Shown: piece after piece, positions 34,643 through 46,627 of the stretch
Layout: each line of letters begins with the position of its first letter
How positions within the stretch are numbered: position 1 is the first letter of the stretch
Made by a program: the position numbers and the translations under genes
The notes under the pieces: generated by a model
Told to the model about the DNA's origin: nothing
Databases searched by the model: none
What the model saw: only the letters and a program-made list of their open reading frames with translations
Source of the DNA: Dugong dugon
Lineage: Eukaryota; Chordata; Mammalia; Sirenia; Dugongidae
DNA length: 64,000 nt
NCBI GenBank assembly: GCA_030035585.1
Contig: CM057471.1
Location: 98,544,819 to 98,608,818 of the forward strand
Direction: 5' to 3'

Positions 34643-34830
34643 GGGTGGTGCACATGGTTTGAGCTCAGCTATTAACCTAAAGGCTGGCGGTTTGAACCCA
34701 CCCAGGGTCCCACAAAAGAAAGGCCTGATGGTCTGCTTGGGTGAAGATTACAGCCAAGAAACCCCTACGGAGCTCAGGATTGTTGGGGTTGCCATGAGTC
34801 AGAAGCCACTTGACAGCAAAGGGTTTTTGT
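34643..34830 (+). mobile_element. AfroSINE (third subtype), tandem to the previous
   Basis: GGGTGGTGCACATGGTTTGA head, GGTTTGAACCCACCCAG, the GGTCTGCTTGGGTGAAGATT body with ACAGCCAAGAAACCC, and tail GCCATGAGTCAGAAGCC. The ATTACAGCC(A/T)AG body is absent from the short subtype. Confidence 0.85.
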
Positions 34831-34839
34831 GTTTTTTCC

Positions 34840-36590
34840 CATGCATAGTATCTCTTTTAATATTCATCATACTTACTGACTGCATAGTTTTACTATTATT
34901 ATTTTGCAAATGGAGAAACTGAGGTTTTCTATTATTTTTCCATGATATATTCATTCAGCTATAGCATGCAAAGGTTGACTTGGGGTAGGAGGTTGAAGAT
35001 GAAGCTGTACGTGTTAAAAATCCATAGAAAAAATTCTCTATTTTCCTGCATTGCTGTCCTCATGACTTCCAACTCCCACCCCACCCAGAAGAGCAATTTA
35101 ATTTTTTCTGAAATGGATTCAGACCTTCGAAACTTGTTAGACGGTGTGGTTGCTGATCTCTTCAGAAGGCTGCTCCTCGCCTCTCTAAACAGGTCATTCA
35201 AACATACCGGTGGTTTAACAGTATGTCAGTTCAGAGACCTGGGAAAACTGTCCTGATGTCAGATCCTGCAGCGACTGCAGAAAGCAGCTGTCCGGGGAAT
35301 GCAGCCGTGCCCCGACTGCCTTCACTCCAGTCTCTTATGGAGCAGTCACAGTTAAGCCAAATGTCTCACCATTTTTTCATCAGCCAGCAGCTAATAATTC
35401 AAAGGCCTGGGCCAAAGCAACCTTTCTGAAAAGATCTTATGAAATCATTTCTCTTTGCAAATCCATAAAAATCGCCTTGGACTCCTTATCAATAGGGAGG
35501 CTTAAGGGGAGAGCAGAAGTTGTTAAATTATGATGGGCTCATTTTAATGAAATTCCTCTCCTGCTGAGCTGTTCCCTGCAGATTTTCCATATTTCAGCCT
35601 GGGAAAGGTTTGATGCTTTCCTGGCGGTGCCAAGAGTTAATTGAAAACATTTCAGGATAAATTCAACTCGGGGGCCAACGCTTCAGCAGATCATTATTCT
35701 TAGCAATAATAGAGAAGTAATACAATTATTAATAGGCATGTTGTATCCTCTTAAAGTGGCCATGGGTTTAGGGACCGTGTCTTTGACATTCTTTCTAAAA
35801 CTCCACACAAAACCTTGAAATCTGAGACTAGGAACTTAGAAGAAAAACAAGCTTTTGCTGCTAAATTATATAGTTTGTCTCTTCCTGTTTGTAGTGGATG
35901 CATGATAGTAGAGAATTCTCGTCTTTTCCCAGAAGCTCTATTTTCAGATCTAGCATTGGGTTTTCAGAAATAGACACTTTCGGTATTAAGAGAAAATGGA
36001 CGCAAACACTGGCAGAACAATTTATACAATTATAATTATGTTAGGTTTTAAGATAGTGCTCTCTAGGAACTTCTATTTGGACATCAAGTATCAAAATTAA
36101 ATTCGCCTTAAATTTAAACTACAGCATATTTTATCCCCTACATGCTTTTTGGCTGTTTCCTAAACTTTATTAAAGCAGGTGGTAAACTAATATTTAATTA
36201 TTTATCACTAATTTTTTAATAAACAGGCGTTCTTATTTTCATTACTTTTTAATATGGTTTGGAATGTTCATTCTTTTATTAACACCTTTCCATTTTGCTT
36301 GGGAACCTATGATAAAGTCTTTTCTTGAAATGTAATCTCTCTAGGGAAGAACTGAGCAAATAAAAAACACAGCTCCATCCTGGGTGTTGTTTGTTAAAGG
36401 GAACAACTAAGACTATCCACACTTCAGATCTTTTCTTCTTATAGATAGTATTCACAAACAAAGTGTGGATGAAGAAAAGGGTAATTCATATATGCAGTCT
36501 TATTTTTTCAGAGTAGTAATATAGTTTTAAAAGTCATTCAACAACTGTATCTTTTTTTTTTTTTCTGTCTAAAATGCAGAGGATACACAC
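34840..36590. other. unique-looking block containing a conserved-element candidate
   Basis: No repeat recognised. 35085-35790 is dense in non-repetitive words with TAAT-type homeodomain sites (CAGCTAATAATTC near 35388, TAATACAATTATTAATAGG near 35718) and lacks SINE invasion. Frames inside it (34942-35256, 35223-35429) show no domain. Confidence 0.4.
35085..35790. promoter_or_regulatory. candidate conserved non-coding regulatory element
   Basis: Called from composition only: balanced complexity, clusters of homeodomain-like TAAT/ATTA words, E-box-like and Sox-like (CAATAG) words, and no detectable transposon. Alignment to other mammals would decide. Confidence 0.3.
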
Positions 36591-36594
36591 GCGC

Positions 36595-36852
36595 AGTGAG
36601 TTGCCATCAAGTCAGCTCCAGCTCATGGTGACCACATGTATAAGAGAACAAAACATTGTCCAGTCCCGAGGCATCTTCATCATCATTGGTATGTTTGAGT
36701 CCATTGTTGCAGCAATTGTCAATCCATCTCACTGAGAGTTTCCCTTGCTGTTGCTGACCCTCTGTTTTACCAAATATAATGTCCTTTTCTAGAGATTGAT
36801 CTTTCCTGATGACGTGACCAAAGTAAGCGAGCCGAAGTCTCGCCATTCTCAT
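36595..36852 (-). mobile_element. RTE 3'-end fragment, antisense
   Basis: Reverse of the RTE C-terminus and tail: GTGAGTTGCCATCAAGTCAG, TGCTGACCCTCTGTTTTACC, and the reverse of FGHVIRKDQSLEKDI. A partial frame at 36607-36954 minus covers it. Confidence 0.9.
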
Positions 36853-36970
36853 GTATGTATTTTTCAATATCACTGCATACCCATTTTCTGCATAGGGAAA
36901 ACTGAGACCCAGCAGGATAAGGGAGTAATTAACAGTAATAGCTAGAATTCTCATCTGCTATTGATTTCTT

Positions 36971-37171
36971 AAGGAGTCCTGGTGGCACAGTAGTTAAGTG
37001 CCCGGCTGCTAATGGAACTGTCAGTGGTTCGAACCTCCGCAGGAGGAAGATGTGGCGGTCTGTTTCCATAAATATTACAGCCTTGGAAGCCCTATGAGGC
37101 GGTTCTATTCTGTCCTATAGGGTCACTGTGAGTTGAAATTGACTTGATAGCAGCGGGTTTGGTTTTGGTTT
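36971..37171 (+). mobile_element. AfroSINE (third subtype)
   Basis: AAGGAGTCCTGGTGGCACAG head, ATTACAGCCTTGGAAGCCC body, tail GGGTCACTGTGAGTTG. Target duplication TATTGATTTCTT (36959-36970) and TATTGGTTTCTT (37172-37183). Confidence 0.93.
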
Positions 37172-37179
37172 TATTGGTT

Positions 37180-37300
37180 TCTTGTCTGCCTTCCCTTCTA
37201 GAGTGTAAGTTCAAGGCGGGCAGGGACTTGTTAAATCACTCCTCTATTCTCCCATGCCTGGAAGGGTGCTGAACATTTACTGAATAAAGGAATGAATTCT
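37180..37300 (+). repeat. L2 LINE 3' end
   Basis: CTAGAGTGTAAGTTCAAGG, GCAGGGACTTG and CTGAATAAAGGAATGAAT follow the L2 3'-end order. Confidence 0.65.
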
Positions 37301-37562
37301 CTGACTCTTTTTGACTCTTGCCACTTAGAAGTAATTTTCTACTTCATTAAGCTATAATGGTGCGGTTTTTGTGGAGAGCAGTTCTATAATAAGATCATTT
37401 TAGCTTAAGATGCACAATAAAATAGTTTTGGGATATTCTCTTAGATGTTAGCTAGAAATACCTCTTCTGTAGTGCAGTTTCAGGACTTTCCATAACTCGA
37501 TCCCAAAAGGTGCCTCCACTACTCCATCCCTCCAGCACAAAATCCCTTAATTCTTTTAGCTC

Positions 37563-37745
37563 CTGTCAGTGTTCCTCAAAGTGTGATCAATAGAATCTCC
37601 AGAGATCCTTGTGAATAACACAGGTTCTCAAGCCTCACTCCTCAGAGATTCTGACTCAATAGATAGAAGAGTGAGGCCCAGGAATCTGCATTTGGGACCA
37701 GCTCCCCAGATAATTCTTATTATCATTTGGCACACTAAAGTATGG
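37563..37745 (+). mobile_element. MER5-like hAT remnant
   Basis: TGTTCCTCAAAGTGTGATCA, CAGAGATTCTGACTCAATAG, AGGCCCAGGAATCTGCATTT; the typical MER5-type block order. Confidence 0.7.
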
Positions 37746-37803
37746 GAAAACTGGATAAGTTTTGACCCCTGCTAAAATGAAAGTGACCTTAGAAGCAGTT
37801 GTT

Positions 37804-37895
37804 ATATATATATATATATATATAATGTACATAATAATATAACATAATGTATATTATATGTGTAAATATGTATTTTATATATATACATATATAGA
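37804..37895. repeat. (TA)n microsatellite, imperfect
   Basis: TATATA array with ATG interruptions directly upstream of an AfroSINE, probably its A/T-rich target. Confidence 0.9.
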
Positions 37896-37902
37896 GAGAG
37901 AG

Positions 37903-38099
37903 AGCCCTAGTGACACAGTGGTCAAGCACTCAGCTGCTAACCTTATGGTTGGTGGCTGGAACCCACCAGCCACTCCACAGGAGAAAGATGTGGCAGTCTG
38001 CTTTTGAAAATATTACAGCCTTGGAAACCTCCTGGGACAGTTCTACTCTATTCTATAGGGTCATTATGAGTCAGAATTGAATTGACGGCAATGGGTTTA
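37903..38099 (+). mobile_element. AfroSINE (third subtype) in microsatellite DNA
   Basis: GAGCCCTAGTGACACAGTGG head, ATATTACAGCCTTGGAAACC body, tail GGGTCATTATGAGTCAGAA. Followed at once by an AC repeat. Confidence 0.92.
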
Positions 38100-38124
38100 T
38101 ACACACACACACACATACACACAC

Positions 38125-38320
38125 CAGTTGTTGTCCAGCCGACTCTAACTTACGGCACCCCATGTGTGTCAGAGTAGAATTGTGCTCCAAAAGGTTTTCA
38201 ATGGCGATATTTCAGAAGTAGATTACCAGGTCTTTCTTCTAGGGCACCTCTGGGTGGACTCGAATCTCCAATCTTTCAGTTAGCAGCTGTGCATGTTAAC
38301 TGTCTACACATCCCAGAGAC
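38125..38320 (-). mobile_element. AfroSINE (long-body subtype), antisense
   Basis: Reverse tail (CAGTTGTTGTCCAGCCGACT), CATGTGTGTCAGAGTAGAAT, and CACCTCTGGGTGGACTCGAA near the head. Confidence 0.9.
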
Positions 38321-38395
<75 letters not shown>

Positions 38396-38396
38396 A
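38321..38396. repeat. (TA)n(TG)n(TATG)n compound microsatellite
   Basis: TATATATATA, then 20 or so TG units, then TATG units; likely polymorphic. Confidence 0.95.
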
Positions 38397-38399
38397 GTA

Positions 38400-40088
38400 T
38401 TTACTTTAGGGGAGTGAATGAGCTTTCTTTAAAACAAAGTATAAGATTACATCAATAGTACCAGAATCCTAAATAGAAGAAATTAAAAATTTAACCACAA
38501 CTCTGTCACCTCTCTAAATTCAACTTTTTTTCTAATCCCCCATCCTGGAGAAGCAGCCAGCAGGGACGCTGGAGCTTAGAGAGGCCCACGTCAGGCTCTG
38601 GGCAAGGTGTCACTGTCTGTGACTGGGGTTCATGGAAGGGCTCCTGAGAAAGTAGCCACATCAAGAGTGGAGTGAACTGCCCCCATTCGAGCCACAGTCT
38701 GAGCTGGAGAGAGGAGAGGTGTCATTGGGTTCTACAGCTGAGAGAGGAGCAAACGAGGAGACCAGGGGAGTGAGGGCTGTTGCAGAGGAACTAAAGAGGA
38801 AGCTGGAGAAATTACTGCTGCCAGTGACATTTCAAAAACGTTTACATCCAGGAGCTTAGGGGCACCAGTACTCTTGACAAAGAAGATTGGGAATCTTGTC
38901 TTGAAACTGTGCTGACTTAGCATGCATGTCATTTTTCACATAGATCATATCAATACTCATCTTGGTGTCTGGAACAGGGTTGATAGAATCTTGGTGGTAG
39001 CTGAAACAACCCTCCCCCGAGCGGTCCCTTCACTCTGCTGTTGGTTGCTAACAAGTCTTGATGACGATGATGACGTCCTGGCACATATGAGACAATAAAT
39101 ATCAAGCTAAATGAGTGCCTCGAAAGGGTTAAGGTCTTACTTAAGACCAAGCACGTTTTCTTCCTGGGAGAAATATTCTCACTGGTGACTTCACAAATTA
39201 AAGTCAGATGACATGCCTGGAATGTGTCTCGTTGACAAACAGAATTTATTCCAAAAGATTTGGCTTGGCTCCGAGATGTTTTCTATAACCTAAAATGAAA
39301 AATGAATGCTTAAAATGAGACTCAGCAAAGGAGGCTAAATGTAGGAGTAACACATGAAGAATACTTACTTTATCACTAATGAAAGCTGTTTTTTTCACCC
39401 CCTTCCCAATGGCAAATGTTTATGTTAGAAGCTGAAGAAGGGAACTGAGAATGTAATGCTGTTGGGGTGACTGTCCCTCAGACTGGGGTAGCATGATTTA
39501 TGGTTCAATAATCATAATGGCACAACACATTTAATGGGACTCTATGGGGCACAGAGAACTTTCTATGATGAACTTACTTTAGTCTGCATTTTTACCTTCT
39601 GACAGAAGGAGGATATCTCATCATCTCCATCTCCTAGTGATAATAACAGCTGCCATTTATTGAATATTTGCCTCATGTCCCTGCACATTAAGATATAGGT
39701 AAGAACAGCTTGAACCTCCATTCTTGGTACCATAGGGAGTCACGTTTTCTCCCCAAGGGTCCACTGAATTTTCTGGGTACTAGTTTTATTTTTTCTAGTC
39801 ACCTCTGGATCTAGTGTCCTGCTTTATTCCTATACTCTCATTGTTTGCTCTACATCTTGGACCTGTTTCTTCCTGTCCACTCCAGCACCAACCCAAAGTG
39901 AGACAAAGCTCTTTCTTCTTGATCAGTACTTCCCCATCGTTTACAAATATCAAGAATATTCATTGAGGGGTAGCAAAGTGTGATGTTTTTATTAGAGATT
40001 CATAGATAATGGTGAAGGATACACATGAACATTCTATACAGCAGGTAAGTTAAGTTGAATACTAGATATTCTCTGTTCTTTGTAGAGT
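38400..40088. other. unassigned sequence
   Basis: About 1.7 kb without a firm repeat match; a weak MIR-like phrase lies at 39640-39700. Short frames at 38732-38932 and 38950-39150 (minus) are not supported as genes. Confidence 0.4.
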
Positions 40089-40280
40089 ACGTGGGTGGTG
40101 AAGACTGTTAATGTGCTCAGCTGCTAACCAATAGGTTGGTAATTCAAGTTTATCCAGAAGTGCCTCGAAAGAAAGACCTGGTGATTTACTTCTGAAAAAT
40201 CAGTCATTAAAAACCCTATGGACCACACTTCTATTCTGACACACATGGGGTCACCATGAATCAGAATCAACGCAATGGTT
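40089..40280 (+). mobile_element. AfroSINE (long-body subtype)
   Basis: CTCAGCTGCTAACCAATAGG, AAAGACCTGGTGATTTACTT, TGGGGTCACCATGAATCAGA in the expected order; the head's first bases are lost. Confidence 0.9.
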
Positions 40281-40950
40281 ACTGGTTCCTGTCCTCTGTA
40301 AGTTCATCCATGATTTCTGTAACCCTAGGCTCCAGTCTTTTGCTGCGTTGCTGTTGCTTTATTTTATCTTGTTCCTCTCTTTCTCATTCTTTTCTCTCAC
40401 TTCTGATTTGCCCACCACAAATTATGATTATTTCCTCAAAAAGAAAAAAAAAAGAAAAAAACACTTTAATTATCTTTTTTATTCTTCATTCATCCTTTTC
40501 TTTCTGTGGTCTCCCTTCATACCCCTTTCCAACAATTTATTTAAGTTCTTCCTAAATCGACTATTTCTTCCCTAAGAGGAACTTTAGTTCCAGCTGGTAA
40601 AATGAGAATTTTTCTTATTTCCCTTTTATCTTTTTTAGGTAGATATAATTGGCTTTCTCTCTTTTGCTGTTCTTAGGAAAGAAACCAGTAAAATACATTG
40701 TTAATTCTAAGCAAAGATTAATTGCATATAAAAAGTATTAATAGCAAACTAGAACAAACAATTTATATGATACAACATGGAAGGTGGTGGGATTAAGTGG
40801 GAAGAGAAAGTGTTTTGGTAAAAATTATGGTTTTCTTTAGGAGGAAGACAAAGAAATTGATTTACTTTAGTTATTAATAGAAAATAAGGTTAAATATATT
40901 AGCTAAAATTTTAAGATAAACACTAGAAAAATAGAAATGCAATTTATAAT
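40281..40950. other. unassigned AT-rich sequence
   Basis: Pyrimidine- and A-rich tracts; the Ser/Phe/Leu-rich frames at 40256-40575 reflect CTT/TTC composition. Confidence 0.45.
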
Positions 40951-40959
40951 GTATGAACC

Positions 40960-42480
40960 ATTAGAGGGGAAATGCAACAAAACAACCACAACATAAAGAT
41001 GTGATCAATCCAACAAAGGCAATCAAAGCAACATTAAAAACAAAAACAAAAGAGCATAGTAAATTTAAAACACACAGCGAGATAGTAAGAATGAATCAAA
41101 ACAAACCAGTAATCACAATAAATATAAACTGATTAAAGCCTCCTATGAAAAGATTAAAACTACACTGGATTTTTAAAAATTGTACCAGTCAACCAAAATA
41201 GCAGACAAAACTCACCCTAACCAACTATGTGCTCTTAACATTAACATGACTAAATTAAAAGAACATAAAACGGTTGAAAATTAAGAGAGTTAAGAAGGTA
41301 TATAACCTCCTGAAATAGAGTTAAAGGATATGTGAGTATGATAAAACAAGTTATAAAATAATATGACAATTCGATTTCATTTAAATATATAGAAAATATC
41401 TCTAGGTGCTATTATGAGTGCTTTTAATTTTCTTCTTTTTGTTTAACTGTATCTTCTAAATTTTCAACCATGTCTATGTATTATCATGTAATAAGAAAAA
41501 CCAAAATGAAGTTTATTTTAACAACAACAACAACAAAATAAGTAGTATAAAATAACAAAATAAAAGTAGGAACAATAGTATTACTATTAGGATGGAATTA
41601 AAGGCAAAAAAATCATTAAGAGGGAAAAGAGGAATATTTCATATTGTTAAAAATGTATACTCGCCACAAAGTTCATGTACTTAAATGCATTTAACATTAT
41701 ATCTTCAGGATATATACACAGAATCCGATAGAAATAAAAGGATAAATTGAGGAATTGATAGTATGGTGGGAGACTTTAACATCTCTTTAAGACAACAACA
41801 GAAAAGCAGATATGGAGAATTAAGATAACTAAATTGATATACTACTGTAAAGAAGAACACTAACAAAATCAGGCTACACATTCTTTTTATATGTACTGAA
41901 AATATATACAAAATTGGATCATGTTAATAGCCATAAATAAAATAGCAATAATTCCCCCCAAAACAGAAACTATTAAGCCATGTTCATTGACCAAAATGCT
42001 ATAAAATGAGAAAATAGCACCTAAAAACTTAAAAACCTAATCTAAATAATTCTAAAGTGAAAGAGCCAGTCAAAATAGGAATTACATACTTTTGGAAATG
42101 AATTACAAGAGATCAACACATCAAAACCTGTAGGATGTGACCTACAGTTTGCAGAGAGAAAAAGTAGTATCCAGAAATTAACATAATAGAACACAAGAAA
42201 CGATAAAATTAAATGAGCTAAGCATTTAGCTCAGGAATGCTGGAAAAGAAAAATAAAGTAGAAGAATAAAATCAATAATGGTAAAATAGAAATTAAAAAC
42301 AGAGTAAACAATTAATCCCAGTGTGGAGGTGGTAGATAAAACTGTTTGTTTAAAAAGACCAATAACATAAGTAAAATGTCAAAAGACAATGCACATAAAA
42401 GGTTAAGAAAGAATGAAGACATAACCACGGAATTTAGAGATTAAAAAACTAAAAGACAACATTTTTTACAATGTAATTCT
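40960..42480 (+). mobile_element. strongly decayed L1M ORF2 (endonuclease/RT-proximal) fragment
   Basis: A-rich text follows L1 ORF2 order: GTAATCACAATAAATATAAA at 41109-41128, GTGGGAGACTTTAACATCTC near 41766-41785 (the VGDFN-type endonuclease word), CAGGCTACACATTCTTTTTA at 41870-41889. No frame remains. Confidence 0.65.
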
Positions 42481-42495
42481 AATATTTTGAAAATC

Positions 42496-42676
42496 TATAT
42501 GATTCAGAAGAGGACGTGGAATGAGAGATATCATTGCTGGTGTCAGATAGATCTTGGCTGTAAGCAGAAAATACCTGAAAGATGCTTACCTGTGTTTTAA
42601 AGACTATGAAAATACATTCAACTGCGTGGATCATAACAGCTTATGGATAACATTGCAAAGAATGGGAATTCTCAAC
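42496..42676 (+). mobile_element. RTE internal (RT) fragment
   Basis: Matches 29640-29810 of the nested RTE: AGAGATATCATTGCTGGTGT, TTACCTGTGTTTTAAAGACT, GGATAACATTGCAAAGAATG. Both ends are truncated and no SINE-like tail is present. Confidence 0.88.
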
Positions 42677-43765
42677 CTTGAATGGTGTCTGAAGTTAAAG
42701 TGAGGGTATTGACTGGGAAGAAATGGAATCCTGAAACTTGGGATGGGGCTATAGGAGCAGATAATCAGGAAGCTGGGGACACTGAACCCCTAAATTCCAT
42801 TGAATCACTCCTGCCAACAGAACCAGCCCTCTTACTCCCATCTGAAGAGGTCACTCCATCTTTGTCTGCTAAGCCACCTTACCCAGTAAAACTATTATCC
42901 CTTCCACCGCCATCCATGCCTGAAGAGTCTTTGTCTGAGATATCGCCTGGGGTGGCACCTGGGGCATTACATGGGACATCACATGAGGTAGACGCCTTAT
43001 AAGATATTGCTAAATATTCCCAGGACCCACTCCCATCACCCATTTTTGCTTCTAGACCTATAACTAGACTTAAGTACCAGCGAGTCCCAAAAGGTGAAGT
43101 ACAAAGTGTGACCCAAGAAGAGGTACACTCCAAAAAACTGCTTGACTTTTCTAATACGTACAAACAGAAACCTGGGGAATACGTGTGGGAATGGTTATTA
43201 AGGGTGTGGGATAATGGCGCAAGAAACATAAAGTTGGATCAGTCTGAGTTTATTGATATGGGCCCACTAAGCACAGAGTCTTCATTCAGTGTTTCTGCTA
43301 GAGAGGTTAGGAAAGGAGCTAATAGTTTATTTGGTTGGTTCACTGAAGCATGGCTTATGCTGTAGTCTACACTAAATCAAGTTGAAGTACCAGACCTGCC
43401 TTACTGTACTGTAGAAGAAGATATCCAAAGATTTAGGGAAATTGACATATTAGAGAGGATTTATGAGCTTAGACCCATGGACCCACACATGGAGTACCCA
43501 GAGGACATACCTTTTACCACAATGGTGAGGAACAAATTTGTGAAGGGAGCCCCAGAAGCCTTAAAGAGTGCTGTGATTGTTATTTTATGTAAGTGAGATT
43601 TGACAGTGCGAACTGCCCTAACTGAATTAAAACACCTAACTACAATGGGGCTGATTGGACCCCATAGTGGTAGGGGCCAAGTGGTGTCACTCAATCAACA
43701 AAGACAAGGTGAGTGTGGTTACCATAATGGACAACAGAGTCAAAGTAGTAATCAGAGTAGTTGAC
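42677..43765 (+). pseudogene. endogenous retrovirus gag remnant
   Basis: A long Gag-like reading beginning at 42682, with a proline-rich N-terminal part and then a capsid-like part (43100-43600). It has in-frame stops near 43002 and 43363 and further on. The end (43680-43765) is Gln/Ser-rich with a single GECGYHNG word instead of a clear CCHC zinc knuckle. Part of an old provirus; non-functional. Confidence 0.7.
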
Positions 43766-43969
43766 TTGTGTGGACTTATGGCTGCATAGTCATTGCATCC
43801 TTATGAGTGAAATAGATAGGAAATCTTCTAAATATTTACTTGATCTGTACAAGCAGAAGAATTCTAGGTCAAGTGAACAAGAGTCTAACTTGAATCTCCA
43901 AAATAGAGAGTCACGGTGCCTCAAACAATTCTCAGACTTCAGCCAGTTTACAAACCCACAACCCGTTGA

Positions 43970-44822
43970 ATGAGGGTCTCATTGAGGAAGGACCCCATTA
44001 CAGTGCCAGAAATCTATACTGTTGATCTTTCTCCCAGCCTTCCTCAAATGAATCTACAGCCTTTTATGAGACTGAGTGTTCACTGGAGAAAAGGAAATAA
44101 TCAGACTTTTCAGGGATTGCTGGAAACTGCTTCTGAACTGACACTAATTCCAGGAGACCCAAAACATCTTTGTGGTCCACCAGAGTAGGGGCATATGGAG
44201 GTCAGGTTATTAATGGAGTCTCAGCTCAGATTCGTTTCACTGTGGGTTCAGTGGGTCTCTGAACCTATTCTATAGTGATTTCCCCTGTTCCAAAATGAAT
44301 AATTGGAATAGATATACTCAGCAACTGGTAGAACCCCCGCATTGGATCCCTGAGAAGTGGAATAAGGGCTATTATGGTAGGAAAAACCAAGTGGGGCCAT
44401 TAGAACTGCCCCTACCTAGGAAAATAGTAAACCAAAAGCAACACTGCCTTCCTGGAGGGATTTCAGAGATTACTGTCACCATCAAGGACTTGAAGGATGC
44501 AGGAATTGTGATTCCCACCACACCTCCATTCAACTTGCCTATTTGGCCTGTGCAAAAAAACAGATGGATCTTGGAGAATGACAGTGGATTATGGTAAACT
44601 TAACCAGGTGGTAACTCCAATTGCAGCTGTTGTTCCAGATGTGATTTCTTTGCTTGAGCAAATTAATACGTCTCTTGGTACCTGATACGCATCTATTGAT
44701 CTGGCCAATGCCTTTTTCTTGATTCCAGTTTGGAAGAAACACCAGAAGCAGTTTGCCTTCAGCTGGCAAGTTCAGCAATATATCTTCAGTGTCCTACCTC
44801 AAAGGTATATCAACCGTCCAGC
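43970..44822 (+). pseudogene. ERV protease and reverse transcriptase N-terminal remnant
   Basis: At about 44103-44160 a protease-like word reads FQGLLETASELTLIPGD; the usual active-site Asp is Glu here. Reverse-transcriptase fingers/palm sequence follows (44295-44810), broken by stops and frame changes. The pol reading is then cut by an LTR insertion and resumes at 45335. Confidence 0.75.
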
Positions 44823-45334
44823 TGTCTTAGTTATCTAGTATTGCTGTAACAGAAATACACAAGTGGATGGCTTTAACAAAGAGAAATTTATTCTCTCACA
44901 GTCTAGGAGGCTAGAAGTCCAAATTCAGGGTGCCAGCTCCAGGGGATGGCTTTCTCTCTCTGTTGGTTCTGGGGAAGGTCCTTATCATCAATCTTCCTCT
45001 GGTCTAGGAGCTTCCCAGCACAGGAACCTAGGGTCTAAAGGACGTGCTCTGCTCCCAGCCTTGCTTTCTTGGTGGTACGAGTTCCCCATGTCTCTCTGTT
45101 CACTTCTCTCTTTTATATCTCAAAAGAGATTAACTTAAAACAAAATCTAATCTTGTAGATTGAGTCCTGCCTCATTAACATAACTGCTATTAATCTCACC
45201 CCATAGAGGTAGGATTTACGACACATAGGAAAATCACATCAGGTGACAAAATGGTGGACAATCACACAATGCTAGGAATCATTGCCTAGCCAAATTGATA
45301 CACAATTTGGGGGGACACAATTCAATCCATAACA
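44823..45334 (-). mobile_element. solo MaLR-like LTR inserted into the ERV pol
   Basis: 512 bp with TG...CA ends on minus (TGTTATGGATTGAATTGTGT to GCAATACTAGATAACTAAGA). Same family as 11252-11735 but clearly more diverged. It interrupts the RT reading exactly, so it post-dates the provirus. No clean 5-bp duplication seen. Confidence 0.85.
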
Positions 45335-46270
45335 CAGTTTTATGTCATAATTTAGTCTTCAAGGATCTTGATTGCTTTTCCCTTCCACAAGATGTCATAC
45401 TGGTCTATTACATTGATGACATTATGCTGATTGAAACTAGCAAGGAAGACGTGTCAATGACTATGGACTTATTAAATTATTTACATGTTAGAGAATGGGA
45501 AATTAATCCTACAAAAATTCAGGTGTGTCTACCTCACTGAAATATCTAGAAGCCCAGTACTATGGGGCTTGTCAAGATATTCCTTCTAAAGTGAAGGATA
45601 AGTTGTTACATCTGGCCCTTCCTATGACTAAAAAGGAGGCTTTCAACCCCTGACGGGCCTGTTTGGATTTTGGAGGCAACATATCCCTCATTTGGGTGTA
45701 CTACTCTGGTCTATTTATCAAGCAACTTAAAATGCTGCTGGTTTTGTGTTGGGCCCAGAGCAAAGGAAGGCTCTGCAATAGTTTCAGGCTGTCATGAAAG
45801 CTGCTCTGCCACTTGGGCCATATACTCCGGCTGTTCCAATGGTGTTTGAAGTGTCAGTGGCAGATAGAGATGCTGTTTGGAGTCTTCGGGAGGCCCCTAT
45901 TAATAAATCTCAGCACAGACCCTGCCACCCTCTGCAAATAACTACTCTCCATTTGAGAAACAGATTTTGACTTGTTACTGGTTCTTAGTAAGGACTGAAC
46001 ACTTAATGACGGGCCACCAAGTCACCATGTAGCCTTAACTGTCTATCATGAACTGGGTATTGTCTGACCCACAGAGTCATAAAGTCAGATATGCAGACAA
46101 GCACTCCATCATTAAATGGAAGTGGTATATACGAGATCAAGCTCAAGCAAGACCTGAAGGCACAAGTAAGTTGCACGAAGAAGTGGCCTAAAGGCCCATG
46201 GTCTCCACTTCTGTCTCATTACCTGCTCTTTCCCAGTCTGTACCTATGGCCTCATGGGGAGCTCCTTATG
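45335..46270 (+). pseudogene. ERV reverse transcriptase C-terminal part
   Basis: Contains the RT catalytic word YIDDIMLIE (about 45409-45435), preserved despite surrounding stops and frame shifts, then thumb/connection-like text to 46270. Confidence 0.78.
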
Positions 46271-46620
46271 ATCAGCTGACTGAGGAAAAGAAAAATTGTG
46301 CCTTGTTTACAGATGGTTCTGTGTGACATGCAGTCACCACTTGAAAGTGGACAGTGGCAGCACTGCAGCCTCTTTCTGAGAACTTCCCTGAAGGATGGTG
46401 GTGAAGGGAAATCCTCCCAATGGACAGAACTTTGAGCAACGCAACTGGTTGTTCACTTTGCTTGGAAGGATAAATGGCCAGATGTGTGACTGTATACTGA
46501 TTCATGGGCTTTTGCCAATAGTTTGGCTGGATGGTCAGGGACTTGAAAGGAATGTGATTGGAAAATCAGTGACAAGAGGCATGGGGAAGAGGTATGTGGA
46601 TAAACCTCTCTGAATGGGCA
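46271..46620 (+). pseudogene. ERV RNase H remnant
   Basis: CLVYRWFC-type reading is shifted; in the other frame the RNase H start LFTDGSV is visible near 46296-46325. The frame then changes at least twice. Non-functional. Confidence 0.65.
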
Positions 46621-46627
46621 AAAAAAA

